Assembly: GCA_017470505.1 (NCBI GenBank)
Contig: JAFUYO010000015.1
Location: 124,001 to 188,000 of the forward strand
DNA from: Butyrivibrio sp.
Lineage (GTDB): Bacteria > Bacillota > Clostridia > Lachnospirales > Lachnospiraceae
Direction of reading: 5' to 3'
DNA length: 64,000 nucleotides
Positions 6,791 to 15,231 of the stretch are shown here, piece after piece. Both the position numbers and the translations under genes were made by a program. The notes beneath the pieces are model-generated. The model did no database searches. It was not told the origin of the DNA and saw nothing but the letters and a program-made list of their open reading frames with translations. Each line of letters starts with the position of its first letter. The first letter of the stretch is position 1.

Positions 6791-7924
6791 TTGGAAAATA
6801 AAAAAAGAGCAAATTATAGAAATAAAGACGGCCGAAGACTATCTGCCGCTGAGTTCAGAGCGAGAAGAAAACGCGAGATAACGCTTCATCTTTGTATCTT
6901 AGCTGCAGTTTTCGTTGCAATTATCGTAGCAACTGTGCTTTTGATAAGCAGTATCATACATAAGTCCGCTGAAACAAATGATAATCTTCCTGAAGAAGTT
7001 GCACAGTCAACAGAGGAAGTCTCCATTATCGACACGATAACCTACGAGGAGCCCGAAATAGAGGAGGATAGCGGATACCTCACAAAATCCGGGGATTCGG
7101 CGAGCTTTTTTGAAGGCTACAAAGTAGACATTGGCAGTAATACACCTTATATATCAAGCGATGAGGTTAAGAGCACCAATGGTCTTATAATAAACTTAGA
7201 TACAGGAAGGGCCGTTGCATCCAAGGATGGCAACATTCGCATAAATCCTGCATCAATGACCAAAATCCTGACACTTCTGGTAGCGGTAGAGCATCTGGAT
7301 AATATTGACAATAAATTCACAATGACCAGAGAAATAGGAGATTACGTATTCAGCCACGGCTGCAGCCAGGTAGGATTTGAGGTCGGTGAGGAACTGACAA
7401 TCGAGGATCTGTTATATGGGACAATCCTTCCATCAGGCGCTGATGCAGCAATGTGTCTGGCTGAATATATAGCAGGTTCACAGGAAGCTTTTGTGGATAT
7501 GATGAATGATAAACTTACAGAACTCGGTCTTTCTGACACCGCACATTTTACCAACTGTGTTGGCACATATGACGCGGAGCATTACTGCACACTGACGGAT
7601 ATGGCCATGATCCTGAAAGCAGCTGAGGAAAATGAGCTCTGTCACAAGGTATTAAACGCCAGAACCTACCTGACATCACAGACAGCAGAACACCCCGACG
7701 GAATCCAGATATCAAACTGGTTTTTGCGCAGAATTGAGGACAAGGACACACACGGAGAAGTCGTCGGTGCCAAGACCGGTTTTGTAAACGAATCCGGATG
7801 CTGCGGAGCATCTTACCAGATATCCAACGACGGAACTCACTACATATGTGTAACAGCAAACGCAATGAGTTCATGGCGCTGCATATATGACCACGTAGCA
7901 ATCTATGATCTTTACACAAGCTAA
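6791..7924 (+). CDS. D-alanyl-D-alanine carboxypeptidase, membrane anchored
   Basis: This 377-residue S11-family enzyme would trim the terminal D-Ala from peptidoglycan stem peptides. A basic N terminus precedes a membrane segment (31-55), so the catalytic domain is external. Motifs are S155-M-T-K158, SGA at 215-217 and KTG at 328-330. The second motif is normally SxN; here Asn is replaced by Ala. The start is TTG, supported by AAGGA eight bases upstream. A second family member lies at 15232. Confidence 0.88.
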   Translation: MENKKRANYRNKDGRRLSAAEFRARRKREITLHLCILAAVFVAIIVATVLLISSIIHKSAETNDNLPEEVAQSTEEVSIIDTITYEEPEIEEDSGYLTKSGDSASFFEGYKVDIGSNTPYISSDEVKSTNGLIINLDTGRAVASKDGNIRINPASMTKILTLLVAVEHLDNIDNKFTMTREIGDYVFSHGCSQVGFEVGEELTIEDLLYGTILPSGADAAMCLAEYIAGSQEAFVDMMNDKLTELGLSDTAHFTNCVGTYDAEHYCTLTDMAMILKAAEENELCHKVLNARTYLTSQTAEHPDGIQISNWFLRRIEDKDTHGEVVGAKTGFVNESGCCGASYQISNDGTHYICVTANAMSSWRCIYDHVAIYDLYTS

Positions 7925-7935
7925 ATAATCCCTAT

Positions 7936-8088
7936 ACTTATAATCCCAATAGTTTTACAAAGCAGTTGAGGTAGGGAGAAATGCGCAAAGAATTATTTCT
8001 TCATAGTTTTACGAAGAAGTTATCACAACGAAAATTTACTTATAATCCCTATAGTTTTACGAAGCAGTTGAGGTAGAGAGAAATGCGC
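7936..8088 (+). repeat. 51-bp direct repeat pair
   Basis: 7936-7986 and 8038-8088, each starting ACTTATAATCCC and ending GAAATGCGC, match at 48 of 51 bases. A shorter third copy of their core (ATAGTTTTACGAAG) is at 8003-8016. Confidence 0.85.
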
Positions 8089-8132
8089 TGCATTTGCGCA
8101 TTTCTCTCTACCTCAACTCTTCGTAAAACTAT
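8051..8132. repeat. Near-perfect 37-bp hairpin
   Basis: The left arm 8051-8088 and right arm 8096-8132 are complementary except for one extra C on the left, around a seven-base loop. It has no U-tract, so it is not a typical terminator; it looks like a palindromic repeat element. Confidence 0.85.
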
Positions 8133-8216
8133 GGTTTTGCGCATAGTTGAATGTCGCTCATATTACTCCCCAGTCAGCTGGAAAGCCTGTTGCGAAGCTG
8201 CGCAAATCCAATATGA

Positions 8217-8258
8217 ATTGTGCATTTTGCCGATGTCGCTCTCCGAGTCGGACTTTTG
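8217..8258 (-). repeat. Dispersed ~42-nt repeat, copy 2
   Basis: The reverse complement of this segment matches 2497-2538 with about four mismatches, sharing CAAAAGTCCGACTCGGAG and CATCGGCAAAA. Confidence 0.75.
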
Positions 8259-8284
8259 ATTCGCTTCATCATTAGTAAGTACAC

Positions 8285-8327
8285 ACAAAAAACCTCCTGC
8301 AAATCGAAACTGATTGCAAGAGGTTTT
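8285..8327 (-). terminator. Terminator of the gene at 8336
   Basis: Arms 8289-8302 (AAAACCTCCTGCAA) and 8314-8327 pair over 14 bases. The one mismatch becomes a G-U wobble in minus-strand RNA, followed by a T run, so minus-strand use is favoured. Confidence 0.8.
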
Positions 8328-8335
8328 ATCATTCT

Positions 8336-8920
8336 TTATTCAGTTTTGGATGAAAAGAGATTTTTGATCAGATCATCCATTGAGCCAGCACTAAAGGAGC
8401 TGCCATTGACATCAGCAAAGAAGTTCATTTTGCCGTCCTTGTCGAAGGTCACACCGAAATTGGAGATTTCATCTTCATCGCCGGTGTTCTCACCGATCTT
8501 GCCGCTCATGTCGCTTATCGTCTTCATGGCGTCGTCAATCTGACCAAGGAGCTTGTCTTTTGCATCCTTGTCCCTGGGGTCATCCGATGAAAGGAGCTTC
8601 ATCTCATCCTCCGAGAGAATGATGCTGTACTCCAGATCTCCGCCTATCTGCGAGAGATCATCCCCCGGCCCTGCTACAAAGACGTCAGCATTTTCATACT
8701 TCTTCTGTAAGAGGTCCACAACCTTGCCATACATCTCAACTTCAGGAGAAAGCTCTACTTTCACGCTATCCCCAAATGGATTTGCGGCTTGGGCTGCTTT
8801 TTTGTCAGGATCCGTCTTTGATGGACTTCTTGGGTTGTTTGCTACTGCTTTGCCTTTTGCCGAGTCCTGCACGTTCGTGCGAAACAGCTGGGAAAGGCCT
8901 GTACTTATGCCATTAGCCAT
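8336..8920 (-). CDS. Hypothetical protein, unrecognised
   Basis: This 194-residue, acidic, apparently soluble protein has no signal peptide or membrane segment. It has a Lys/Pro-rich low-complexity stretch (about 20-48) and then a mixed domain with VELSPEVEMYGKVVDLLQKKYENADVFVAG and several Asp-rich loops, ending DDLIKNLFSSKTE. I cannot assign a family. AAGGAGG is suitably placed before ATG 8920, and it has its own terminator, so it is probably a real single-gene unit. Confidence 0.75.
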   Translation of the reverse strand: MANGISTGLSQLFRTNVQDSAKGKAVANNPRSPSKTDPDKKAAQAANPFGDSVKVELSPEVEMYGKVVDLLQKKYENADVFVAGPGDDLSQIGGDLEYSIILSEDEMKLLSSDDPRDKDAKDKLLGQIDDAMKTISDMSGKIGENTGDEDEISNFGVTFDKDGKMNFFADVNGSSFSAGSMDDLIKNLFSSKTE

Positions 8921-9073
8921 ATTTTTCCTCCTTGAAAAAAAATACACAGAATCCATTCTGCGGTCACATTGCATCAAAATAGCTGATCTGTCGGCTATCT
9001 TTGGAATAAATATAACATATATTATCGAAAAAAATGATTAAAAAACTATTAAAATCAGTGTATTTGAATATTT

Positions 9074-9111
9074 GAAAAAAACTTCCGAAAAACAAAACGC
9101 CTTTCGGAAGT
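9074..9111 (-). terminator. Terminator of the cytidylate-kinase-like gene
   Basis: Stem ACTTCCGAAA (9081-9090) with TTTCGGAAGT (9102-9111), followed in the minus direction by seven T residues. Confidence 0.85.
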
Positions 9112-9140
9112 AATATTTCATAAATACAAAAATCTTATAT

Positions 9141-9773
9141 TTATTTCCTGGTCTGCTCAAAATCCTCGATATATTGGATGATGAACTTCACGGTACCTTC
9201 TATCCCCAAAATCGATGAGTTGATGCAAAGATCGTAGCTGTCTGCCCTTCCCCATTTCTTGGACGAGTAATAGTTGTAGTAGCTCTGTCTCTGCTTGTCC
9301 TTCTTGTTCATCATATCCCTTGCCTGGTCATCCGTTCTGACGTCGGAAAACCTCTCTTTTATCCTCTTAATCTTGGCATCCTCGTCGGCGCAGATAAATA
9401 GATTTAAAACGTTCTCGTAGTCGCTCAGCGCATAGTCTGCACATCTTCCAACGATAACGCAGGGACCCTCGTCTGCAATCTTCTTGATGGTGTCAAACTG
9501 CGCAAGAAAAACCTTGTGACTGATAGGCATATCTACAAAGCTGGAGGCGTTGTAGCCGAATGAATAGGTATCCATAACAAGGTTGTACAGAAAAGAGTTG
9601 GTAGGTCTCTCGTCGTGATTCTGTATCATCTCCTCACAAAACCCGCTCTCCTTGGCTGCCCTGCTGAGAAGCTCCTTGTCATAGCACTTGATCTTAAAGT
9701 ATTCAGCGACCAGTTCACCTATTTCTCTGCCCCCGGAACCGAACTGTCGTCCAACAGTAATTATTGTATTCAT
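9141..9773 (-). CDS. Cytidylate kinase-like family protein
   Basis: This 210-residue P-loop protein has the nucleotide-binding motif GRQFGSGGREIG at residues 8-19, GRCADYAL in mid-protein, and a C-terminal helical part rich in basic and Tyr residues (KKDKQRQSYYNYYSSKKWG). It belongs to the cytidylate-kinase-like family common in Clostridia, whose substrate is not established; it is not canonical Cmk. AAGGAGGG precedes ATG 9773. It has its own terminator and appears monocistronic. Confidence 0.8.
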   Translation of the reverse strand: MNTIITVGRQFGSGGREIGELVAEYFKIKCYDKELLSRAAKESGFCEEMIQNHDERPTNSFLYNLVMDTYSFGYNASSFVDMPISHKVFLAQFDTIKKIADEGPCVIVGRCADYALSDYENVLNLFICADEDAKIKRIKERFSDVRTDDQARDMMNKKDKQRQSYYNYYSSKKWGRADSYDLCINSSILGIEGTVKFIIQYIEDFEQTRK

Positions 9774-9813
9774 ACGAGGTCCCTCCTTATGTTTACTATA
9801 ATTCTATTTTATA

Positions 9814-10743
9814 TTATTTCATTACCTCAATCAAATGTAAAAAATAATCCGGAAGCGGCGCATCTGTCTCTATATACTCACCGGATACCGGATGTATGAA
9901 GCCCAGCGTTTTTGCGTGAAGGCACTGCCCGTTACATTTAAAGCGGCTTTTCTCTCCCCTGCCGTAAACCTCATCCCCCAAAAGAGGATGTCCTATGCTC
10001 GCTAAATGAACCCTGATCTGATGAGTGCGCCCTGTTTTGAGCCTGCATTCTATATACGTAAACTTATCCTGCTCAAAGCGTCTGAGTACCTTAACGTGGG
10101 TAAAAGCGCTCTTCCCGCCGCTATTTACAACGGCCATTTTTTTGCGGTCATTCGGGCTCCTTCCAATAGGGGCATCGATGTCCAGCTCGTCCTTAAGTAT
10201 TATCCCGTGACAGATGGCGTGGTATACGCGGGTAATCGAGTGTTCCTTTAATTGCTCAGCTATTTTCTGATGGGCTGCGTCATTTTTGCAGATAATGACA
10301 GAGCCAGTGGTATCCTTGTCTATCCTGTGGACAATTCCGGGTCTCATTACGCCGTTTATCCCCGATAAATTGTCCCTGCAGTGAAACATAACCGCATTAA
10401 CCAGAGTTTTGTCATAATGCCCCGCAGCGGGATGAACAACCATGTTCTTTGGCTTATTTACAATCAGTACATCACTGTCTTCGTACAGGATATCGAGGGG
10501 AATATCCTCCGGCTTTATCTCAGGCATGGAAACAGGCGGTATATCGACAAATATCCTGTCCCCCTCCGAGACCGCAAAGCTCGCTTTAACATTTTTGTCG
10601 TTGCAAAAAACCTTTTTATCATCGATCAGCTTTTTAATATAAGAGCGCGAAAGCGAATCGATAAGTTCACTGATAAGCTTATCGATCCTGATTCCCTCAT
10701 ATTCATCTGTCACAACGAATTCAAAAGTATTGCCCGATGCCAT
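9814..10743 (-). CDS. rluD: RluD-family 23S rRNA pseudouridine synthase
   Basis: This 309-residue enzyme has an N-terminal S4 RNA-binding domain (IRIDKLISELIDSLSRSYIKKLI) and a pseudouridine synthase domain with HRIDKDTTG at 139-147, D142 being the expected catalytic Asp. The exact uridine target cannot be told from sequence. ATG 10743 overlaps the lspA stop (GTGATGG); GTG 10746 is an alternative. The lspA-rluD pairing is a classic arrangement. Confidence 0.93.
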   Translation of the reverse strand: MASGNTFEFVVTDEYEGIRIDKLISELIDSLSRSYIKKLIDDKKVFCNDKNVKASFAVSEGDRIFVDIPPVSMPEIKPEDIPLDILYEDSDVLIVNKPKNMVVHPAAGHYDKTLVNAVMFHCRDNLSGINGVMRPGIVHRIDKDTTGSVIICKNDAAHQKIAEQLKEHSITRVYHAICHGIILKDELDIDAPIGRSPNDRKKMAVVNSGGKSAFTHVKVLRRFEQDKFTYIECRLKTGRTHQIRVHLASIGHPLLGDEVYGRGEKSRFKCNGQCLHAKTLGFIHPVSGEYIETDAPLPDYFLHLIEVMK

Positions 10744-11285
10744 CACTTAATTTCCCTGTATTTCTTCTGTTGCTTGAAGGTCAAGAAATCAAAGTCGTTT
10801 TCTTTGTAGTAAAACAGGAACAGTATCACAAACAAAAAGGTCGACACAGTGACATAGATATCCGCGACATTAAATATCGGGAAATTGATGATCACAAAGT
10901 ATATGAAATCAACAACGTAGTCCTGTCTGATCCTGTCTATCATGTTCCCTGCTGCTCCGCTTGCAATCAAAACCAGCAGGATGTGAAGGATATTGTATTT
11001 TTTGTCATCCGGCATTCTGAAAAGAACGTATGCGATTATCAGCATGATAAGGACTGCAACAAGTATAAAAAAGACCTTCTGGTTCTGCAAAAGCCCAAAA
11101 GCCGCACCGCTGTTTTTCAAAAAGTTGAGCTCAAGAACGCCGTCTATCAGCTTGATCGGAGGCTTGTCCTGGAGATATTTAACTGCCAGAAACTTGGTCA
11201 GCTGATCGATGAATACCAGAACAACAATGGCCACCAGATCAGCTATCAGAAACATTTTCTTTTTCTTTGATATGGTAATCTTCAT
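10743..11285 (-). CDS. lspA: Lipoprotein signal peptidase (signal peptidase II)
   Basis: LspA cleaves the signal peptide of prolipoproteins in the membrane. The 180-residue protein has four hydrophobic segments and the two catalytic Asp motifs, GNMIDR and FNVADIYV. Start 11285 is chosen because GAGGAG lies four bases upstream; the frame extends four codons further. It sits between aroB and rluD in one operon. A substrate is likely the lipoprotein carboxypeptidase at 15232. Confidence 0.96.
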   Translation of the reverse strand: MKITISKKKKMFLIADLVAIVVLVFIDQLTKFLAVKYLQDKPPIKLIDGVLELNFLKNSGAAFGLLQNQKVFFILVAVLIMLIIAYVLFRMPDDKKYNILHILLVLIASGAAGNMIDRIRQDYVVDFIYFVIINFPIFNVADIYVTVSTFLFVILFLFYYKENDFDFLTFKQQKKYREIK

Positions 11286-11293
11286 AAAACTCC

Positions 11294-12397
11294 TCAATCA
11301 TTATTTTCTACATAGATAAGCTCATCTAAGGCATCCGACATCTCTTTCCTTGTGACCGTATCGTCGATGAACGCCTTTCCTATCTTCTTTAGAAGGATAA
11401 ACCTGATCCTGTCGGAATCAGCCTTCTTGTCAGACTTTGTCAGATCCAGTATCTTTTCCTTGTCAACGCTGTCAATAGAGATTGGAAGATTGAACGGAAC
11501 AAACATATCCCTTATCTCATAGTACTCTTCCATCGAAATGAGCTCTCTCTTCCACGAAATAAAGGCAGCCGCGATACAGCCAAGCGCCACGCACTCGCCG
11601 TGGAACATCTCAAAGTTCATATACTTTTCAATGGCGTGCCCCAGTGTGTGCCCGAAATTGAGGAGAGCTCTGTCCCCCTTCTCTGTCGGGTCCTTTTCGA
11701 CAACAGCCTTCTTAATCTCACAGCTGCGTCTGACCATCTCGGACAAAACCTCCGGGTCTCTGTCATTTATCTCATACATGTTCTCTATGAGCCATGAATA
11801 GTAGTTCTGATCCCTGATAAGTCCGTGCTTCATAACCTCGGCAAATCCGGACGCGTATTGTCTGTCATCCAGAGTCTTAAGCGTAGAGATATTCATGTAG
11901 ACAAGGCGCGGCATATAAAAAGCTCCGACCATGTTCTTGATACCTGATAAGTCAACCCCTGTCTTACCTCCGATGCTGGAGTCTGTCTGTGAAAGAAGCG
12001 TTGTAGGGATCTGCACGAATGCAACGCCGCGCAGGTATGTCGCTGCGGCAAAACCGGTCATGTCGCCGACAACTCCGCCTCCGAGTGCGATAAGAAGATC
12101 GTGCCTGTCAAAATGCTCTGACACAAGATACTCGTATATCTTTCTGATCTCATCGAGGTTCTTGTGCTCCTCGCCTGCAGGAATGACATATTTAAAAACC
12201 TTTAACGTGCCGCCTTCAAGACAGTTTACAACTTCGCCCGCATAGAGTGAATCCACATTTGAGTCGGTGACAACAAGAGCCTTTCTCCCATCAAAGCCAA
12301 GGTCTGAAATTTCGTCCTTAAGATGAGAAAAATCCTTCTCAAATACAATATCATAACAGGGTTTGTTCATATAATTGACGGTAAGTCTGTTCTCCAT
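11294..12397 (-). CDS. aroB: 3-dehydroquinate synthase
   Basis: AroB converts DAHP to 3-dehydroquinate in the shikimate pathway, using NAD and Zn. The 367-residue protein has ALGGGVVGDMTGFAAATYLRG, the GGKTGVD segment, and the metal-ligand stretch NFGHTLGHAIE. ATG 12397 is chosen because GGGAG lies about six bases upstream. It begins only ~25 bases after a terminator-like hairpin following sepF, so its expression may depend on read-through or a promoter within sepF. Confidence 0.95.
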   Translation of the reverse strand: MENRLTVNYMNKPCYDIVFEKDFSHLKDEISDLGFDGRKALVVTDSNVDSLYAGEVVNCLEGGTLKVFKYVIPAGEEHKNLDEIRKIYEYLVSEHFDRHDLLIALGGGVVGDMTGFAAATYLRGVAFVQIPTTLLSQTDSSIGGKTGVDLSGIKNMVGAFYMPRLVYMNISTLKTLDDRQYASGFAEVMKHGLIRDQNYYSWLIENMYEINDRDPEVLSEMVRRSCEIKKAVVEKDPTEKGDRALLNFGHTLGHAIEKYMNFEMFHGECVALGCIAAAFISWKRELISMEEYYEIRDMFVPFNLPISIDSVDKEKILDLTKSDKKADSDRIRFILLKKIGKAFIDDTVTRKEMSDALDELIYVENND

Positions 12398-12421
12398 AAT
12401 ATCTCCCATTTTTCTGCCAAA

Positions 12422-12460
12422 CAAAAAGAGGGGCTGTTGACTGAGTATTTGTCAACAGCC
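12422..12460 (-). terminator. Terminator-like hairpin after sepF, ahead of aroB
   Basis: A perfect 10-bp stem GGCTGTTGAC/GTCAACAGCC (12432-12441, 12451-12460) is followed on the minus strand by CCTCTTTTTG. It lies seven bases past the sepF stop and 25 bases before the aroB start. Confidence 0.75.
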
Positions 12461-12466
12461 TGATAT

Positions 12467-12988
12467 TTAATCGATTTGATGTGGTCCCTCTGAAGCACCT
12501 GCTCCAAATGCACCGCCTAATATATTCTGGAAATCACCTGAAATATCAACAGAAGCAGGTGTTATTATGAATATATACCTCGAAATCTTCTGAAGATTGC
12601 CGGATATTGCAAAGCATGATCCGGAAGTAAAATCTATGATCCTCTGAGCAATATCAACATCGAGACCTTCAAGATTGAGAACTACTGTCCTGTTCGCAAG
12701 AAGTGTTTCCGTGATCTCTCTTGCATCCTCGACAGAGGTGGGCTTTATTACGCAGACCTCCATGCCTGCCTGCGAAAGAGACTTCTTAGTTCTGGAAGGA
12801 GTCTTGGGAGCGGTCTTTTTAAGCTTCTCCTCAGGAACCTCTATTGAAGGGTCATCCTTGCCAATAGGTGACTGGCTATTTATCGATTCAACCTTCGAAG
12901 TATAGGGCTCATCAGGTTCGTCATAATATCCATCAGACTCATCCCCATTAAGCTGAATTGCCTTTAAAAAATTGTCCATGAAACTCAT
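12467..12988 (-). CDS. sepF: Cell division protein SepF
   Basis: SepF bundles FtsZ filaments and tethers them to the membrane. The 173-residue protein begins with an amphipathic helix (MDNFLKAIQL), then a disordered linker (about 20-75) and the SepF core with ARETTETLL-like and RTVVLNLEGLDVDIAQRIIDFTSGSCFAI motifs. TGAGGAG precedes ATG 12988. It follows the HlyD-like gene by ~70 bases on the same strand. Confidence 0.95.
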   Translation of the reverse strand: MSFMDNFLKAIQLNGDESDGYYDEPDEPYTSKVESINSQSPIGKDDPSIEVPEEKLKKTAPKTPSRTKKSLSQAGMEVCVIKPTSVEDAREITETLLANRTVVLNLEGLDVDIAQRIIDFTSGSCFAISGNLQKISRYIFIITPASVDISGDFQNILGGAFGAGASEGPHQID

Positions 12989-13059
12989 AATATTAAATGC
13001 TCCTCACATATATTCCCAACAAATCCACACTATATTTTAACTTAAAATGTAGTACTCTG

Positions 13060-14664
13060 TCAATTAATTTCCGTGCTTTCAGCTTCCCCGGCTTCGTCTT
13101 CACCGGAGTTTTCATCAGAGTTTTCATCAGAGCTTTCTTCTGATCCGTCAACTGTATCGGATGTTTCCCCGTCTTCTTCTGACATATCTTCTTCTGTTGA
13201 TATGTCAGAGCCATCTTCCACAGAGGAATCATCAGTATCCTGTTCATCCTGCGACGGGTTTTCAAGGGCAGACCTTGCGTTTGCATCTACCGTGGTCGAA
13301 TCCAGAACAATATAGTCAAACACATTAAGTCCATAGGTTGTATTGGGTCTTACAATCGCATACTCCTCGTTCTGATAGAGTATCCTGATCTGCCTGAATT
13401 CCGCATAGCCTTTGTTGATATTATAGACACCGATCAGATTGTCCGTCTTACTTATCGTGTATCTCTGGTTGGAATCCGTCATGATGAGCGTATCTCCTGA
13501 CCTTAAAGTGTCAGTATCCAGATAAAACTCCGTCTCAGTCTCGTTGTAAATCTCGACATTAACAAATTCCGAGGTCTCCTTCCCCTGCTCATCGTACCTG
13601 ACCTTGAGAACACCTGTTGAATTGTCGTTGTTCTTTATCACATAATCCTTGGGCACGAGGAAGAAGTTTTTGTTTACTATTGATGAATTTGGTATCTTAA
13701 GTCCCGTCTCATCCTCGGTGATAAGCTCTACATTAAGGAATCTGTCCCTGCAGAACGTCAGCATGGAGTTGGTGAAGGACAGCTGCACAAAGGTCTCTCC
13801 GTCAGGAGTCATGTAGCTGGACACCTTCCCCCAGGATTCGTCCTGGTTTTTGATAAAACGAACCTTTACATAGCCAAGGTCAATTAGCTGCTGAACCTTA
13901 TCAGGGTCTTCCTCTTTGATTATGATGGACCACTCCTCACTGGTACAGAGCTTGTATACAGGGTCTCCGGCCTTAACAAGCGTGTTGTTTATGAGCTGCT
14001 CCTTGGAATACGTGCTCTGGTCGAATATATCAGATGACATCTTCTCAAGTGTCAGCTCCTCAAATCCGTCAATAGAGTAGATAACTATTCCGGTATCCTT
14101 GGCGTACCTGTAATTTATCGACTGGAGTGTCGCACTGTTGGCATTGAGTGACTGTATATTCGAGAGAATGCTGTTATTAGAAAGCTTCTGAACAGTACCG
14201 TCCAGACTCACCTTGAAGTCGTACACCGTGTGAAAATTGTGTGGATCAAAAGAAGAATCAAAATTGACAATCTGAGTGCGAAGCTCCATAAGGTCGTCGT
14301 CACTTAATGCGACCTCCTCAGACCCCTGAGACTTTAAGTAGTCAAGCAGCTGCCCCGATTCATCAACCGTGTAGACCAGATTTCCCACTGCGACCCTTGC
14401 GCCCTCCGTGGCAAAATAGTTGATGTATCCGGCAGTATCACTGTTTACTACCTGCTCTTTTCTGACTGCCACGGCCTCATAGATGTTGTTGGATGAGAGC
14501 GATCCCTCCATTACCTGGTAGCCAACAATATGATCCCTGCGTAAATATGTAATCACACTGATAATGATATAGATTGCCATTACAGCAAAAAATACCATAG
14601 CAATGTTTATATTATTTATGTTCCGGGGATATTTGGCAACTTTGCGATTATTGCCGTATGCCAT
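13060..14664 (-). CDS. HlyD-like membrane-anchored protein with acidic tail
   Basis: The 534-residue protein has a short basic N terminus, one membrane segment (about 21-42), and an extracellular region with two biotinyl-lipoyl/HlyD-like segments (AVAVRKEQVVNSDTAGYINYFATEGARVAVGNLVYTVD), then β-rich sequence and a very acidic C-terminal tail (about 480-534). Similar proteins next to sepF in Lachnospiraceae are called HlyD-family adaptors, but no ABC partner is seen, so an envelope or division role is a guess. No strong ribosome binding site precedes ATG 14664. Confidence 0.7.
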   Translation of the reverse strand: MAYGNNRKVAKYPRNINNINIAMVFFAVMAIYIIISVITYLRRDHIVGYQVMEGSLSSNNIYEAVAVRKEQVVNSDTAGYINYFATEGARVAVGNLVYTVDESGQLLDYLKSQGSEEVALSDDDLMELRTQIVNFDSSFDPHNFHTVYDFKVSLDGTVQKLSNNSILSNIQSLNANSATLQSINYRYAKDTGIVIYSIDGFEELTLEKMSSDIFDQSTYSKEQLINNTLVKAGDPVYKLCTSEEWSIIIKEEDPDKVQQLIDLGYVKVRFIKNQDESWGKVSSYMTPDGETFVQLSFTNSMLTFCRDRFLNVELITEDETGLKIPNSSIVNKNFFLVPKDYVIKNNDNSTGVLKVRYDEQGKETSEFVNVEIYNETETEFYLDTDTLRSGDTLIMTDSNQRYTISKTDNLIGVYNINKGYAEFRQIRILYQNEEYAIVRPNTTYGLNVFDYIVLDSTTVDANARSALENPSQDEQDTDDSSVEDGSDISTEEDMSEEDGETSDTVDGSEESSDENSDENSGEDEAGEAESTEIN

Positions 14665-14687
14665 TTAAATACTTTCCTTATTCAGAA

Positions 14688-14715
14688 TATAAGCCGCGGA
14701 CAGCCGCGGCTTATA
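14688..14715 (-). terminator. GC-rich hairpin, probable terminator
   Basis: TATAAGCCGCGG (14688-14699) pairs with CCGCGGCTTATA (14704-14715) around a four-base loop, after the gene at 14742. The following tract is only moderately T-rich, so termination may be partial. Confidence 0.6.
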
Positions 14716-14741
14716 ATAAATTTCGTATTAAGTTTGTATGA

Positions 14742-15161
14742 TCAAAGTGAGATGACAACCTTGCTCTTAACAGCCTCAGGAAGCTCTGACTCATCAAGAG
14801 AGAGGCTCAGAACAAACTCAATCCCGAACTTCTCGCTGAGCTTGTCAAGCTTGTCAACTGTAGCTGTGATATCCTGACCCTCTAAGCATGAAATACTAAG
14901 GAAACTGTCAAAATACATTTGCTGGAGATCATGGTCCTGTGAAATAATACCGCTTACGAATCCAATGAACTCATCCGGATTGGTAATACAAAAATCTGAT
15001 ACTACAATAAGCCTTATTTTATTGTTAAGCTCATACATGTGCTTTGTGTTCTTGTCCAGAAAAACGACACTTCCAAGAACGTTCTTAACCTCGGTGTTAA
15101 CCTTGTCCAACAGGCATTTAGTCTTTCCTTTTCCCTTTTTCCCAACAATTAACTGAACCAT
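14742..15161 (-). CDS. Small P-loop ATP-binding protein
   Basis: This 139-residue protein opens with a Walker A motif (VGKKGKGKTKCLL, about residues 6-18) and continues with a Rossmann-like alternation (VVFLDKNTKHMYEL, IRLIVVSDFCI) and a C-terminal SKVVISL. It is sometimes labelled PilT-like, but at this length that is not justified; the role is unknown. ATG 15161 is preferred since GGAGGG is nine bases upstream; ATG 15167 would be too close. It ends the mre/rodA/dac gene string. Confidence 0.7.
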   Translation of the reverse strand: MVQLIVGKKGKGKTKCLLDKVNTEVKNVLGSVVFLDKNTKHMYELNNKIRLIVVSDFCITNPDEFIGFVSGIISQDHDLQQMYFDSFLSISCLEGQDITATVDKLDKLSEKFGIEFVLSLSLDESELPEAVKSKVVISL

Positions 15162-15231
15162 CGGCATACCCTCCTGCAAGTAGAAATTTTTAATATAAAT
15201 ATTATAGTTTATTAAAGGATAAAAGACAACC

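Larger units (their letters stand above)
7925..8335. other. 411-bp gene-free, repeat-rich intergenic region
   Basis: No credible gene is present. In order it holds a 51-bp direct repeat (7936-7986 and 8038-8088), a 37-bp-stem hairpin (8051-8132) sharing the second copy, a copy of a dispersed 42-nt repeat (8217-8258) and a terminator (8285-8327). It separates genes pointing towards each other. Confidence 0.8.

Noticed and set aside
7936-8132. CRISPR array
   Set aside because: There are only two long copies and a hairpin, with no regular repeat-spacer pattern and no cas genes nearby.
8220-8543. Plus-strand open frame opposite the gene at 8336
   Set aside because: It has no ribosome binding site, crosses a repeat and a terminator, and mirrors a better-supported minus-strand gene.
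13060-13310. Plus-strand Ser-rich open frame opposite the acidic tail of the HlyD-like gene
   Set aside because: It is an antisense shadow of an Asp/Glu-rich tail with no start signals; unlike the helicase case no gene continues through it.
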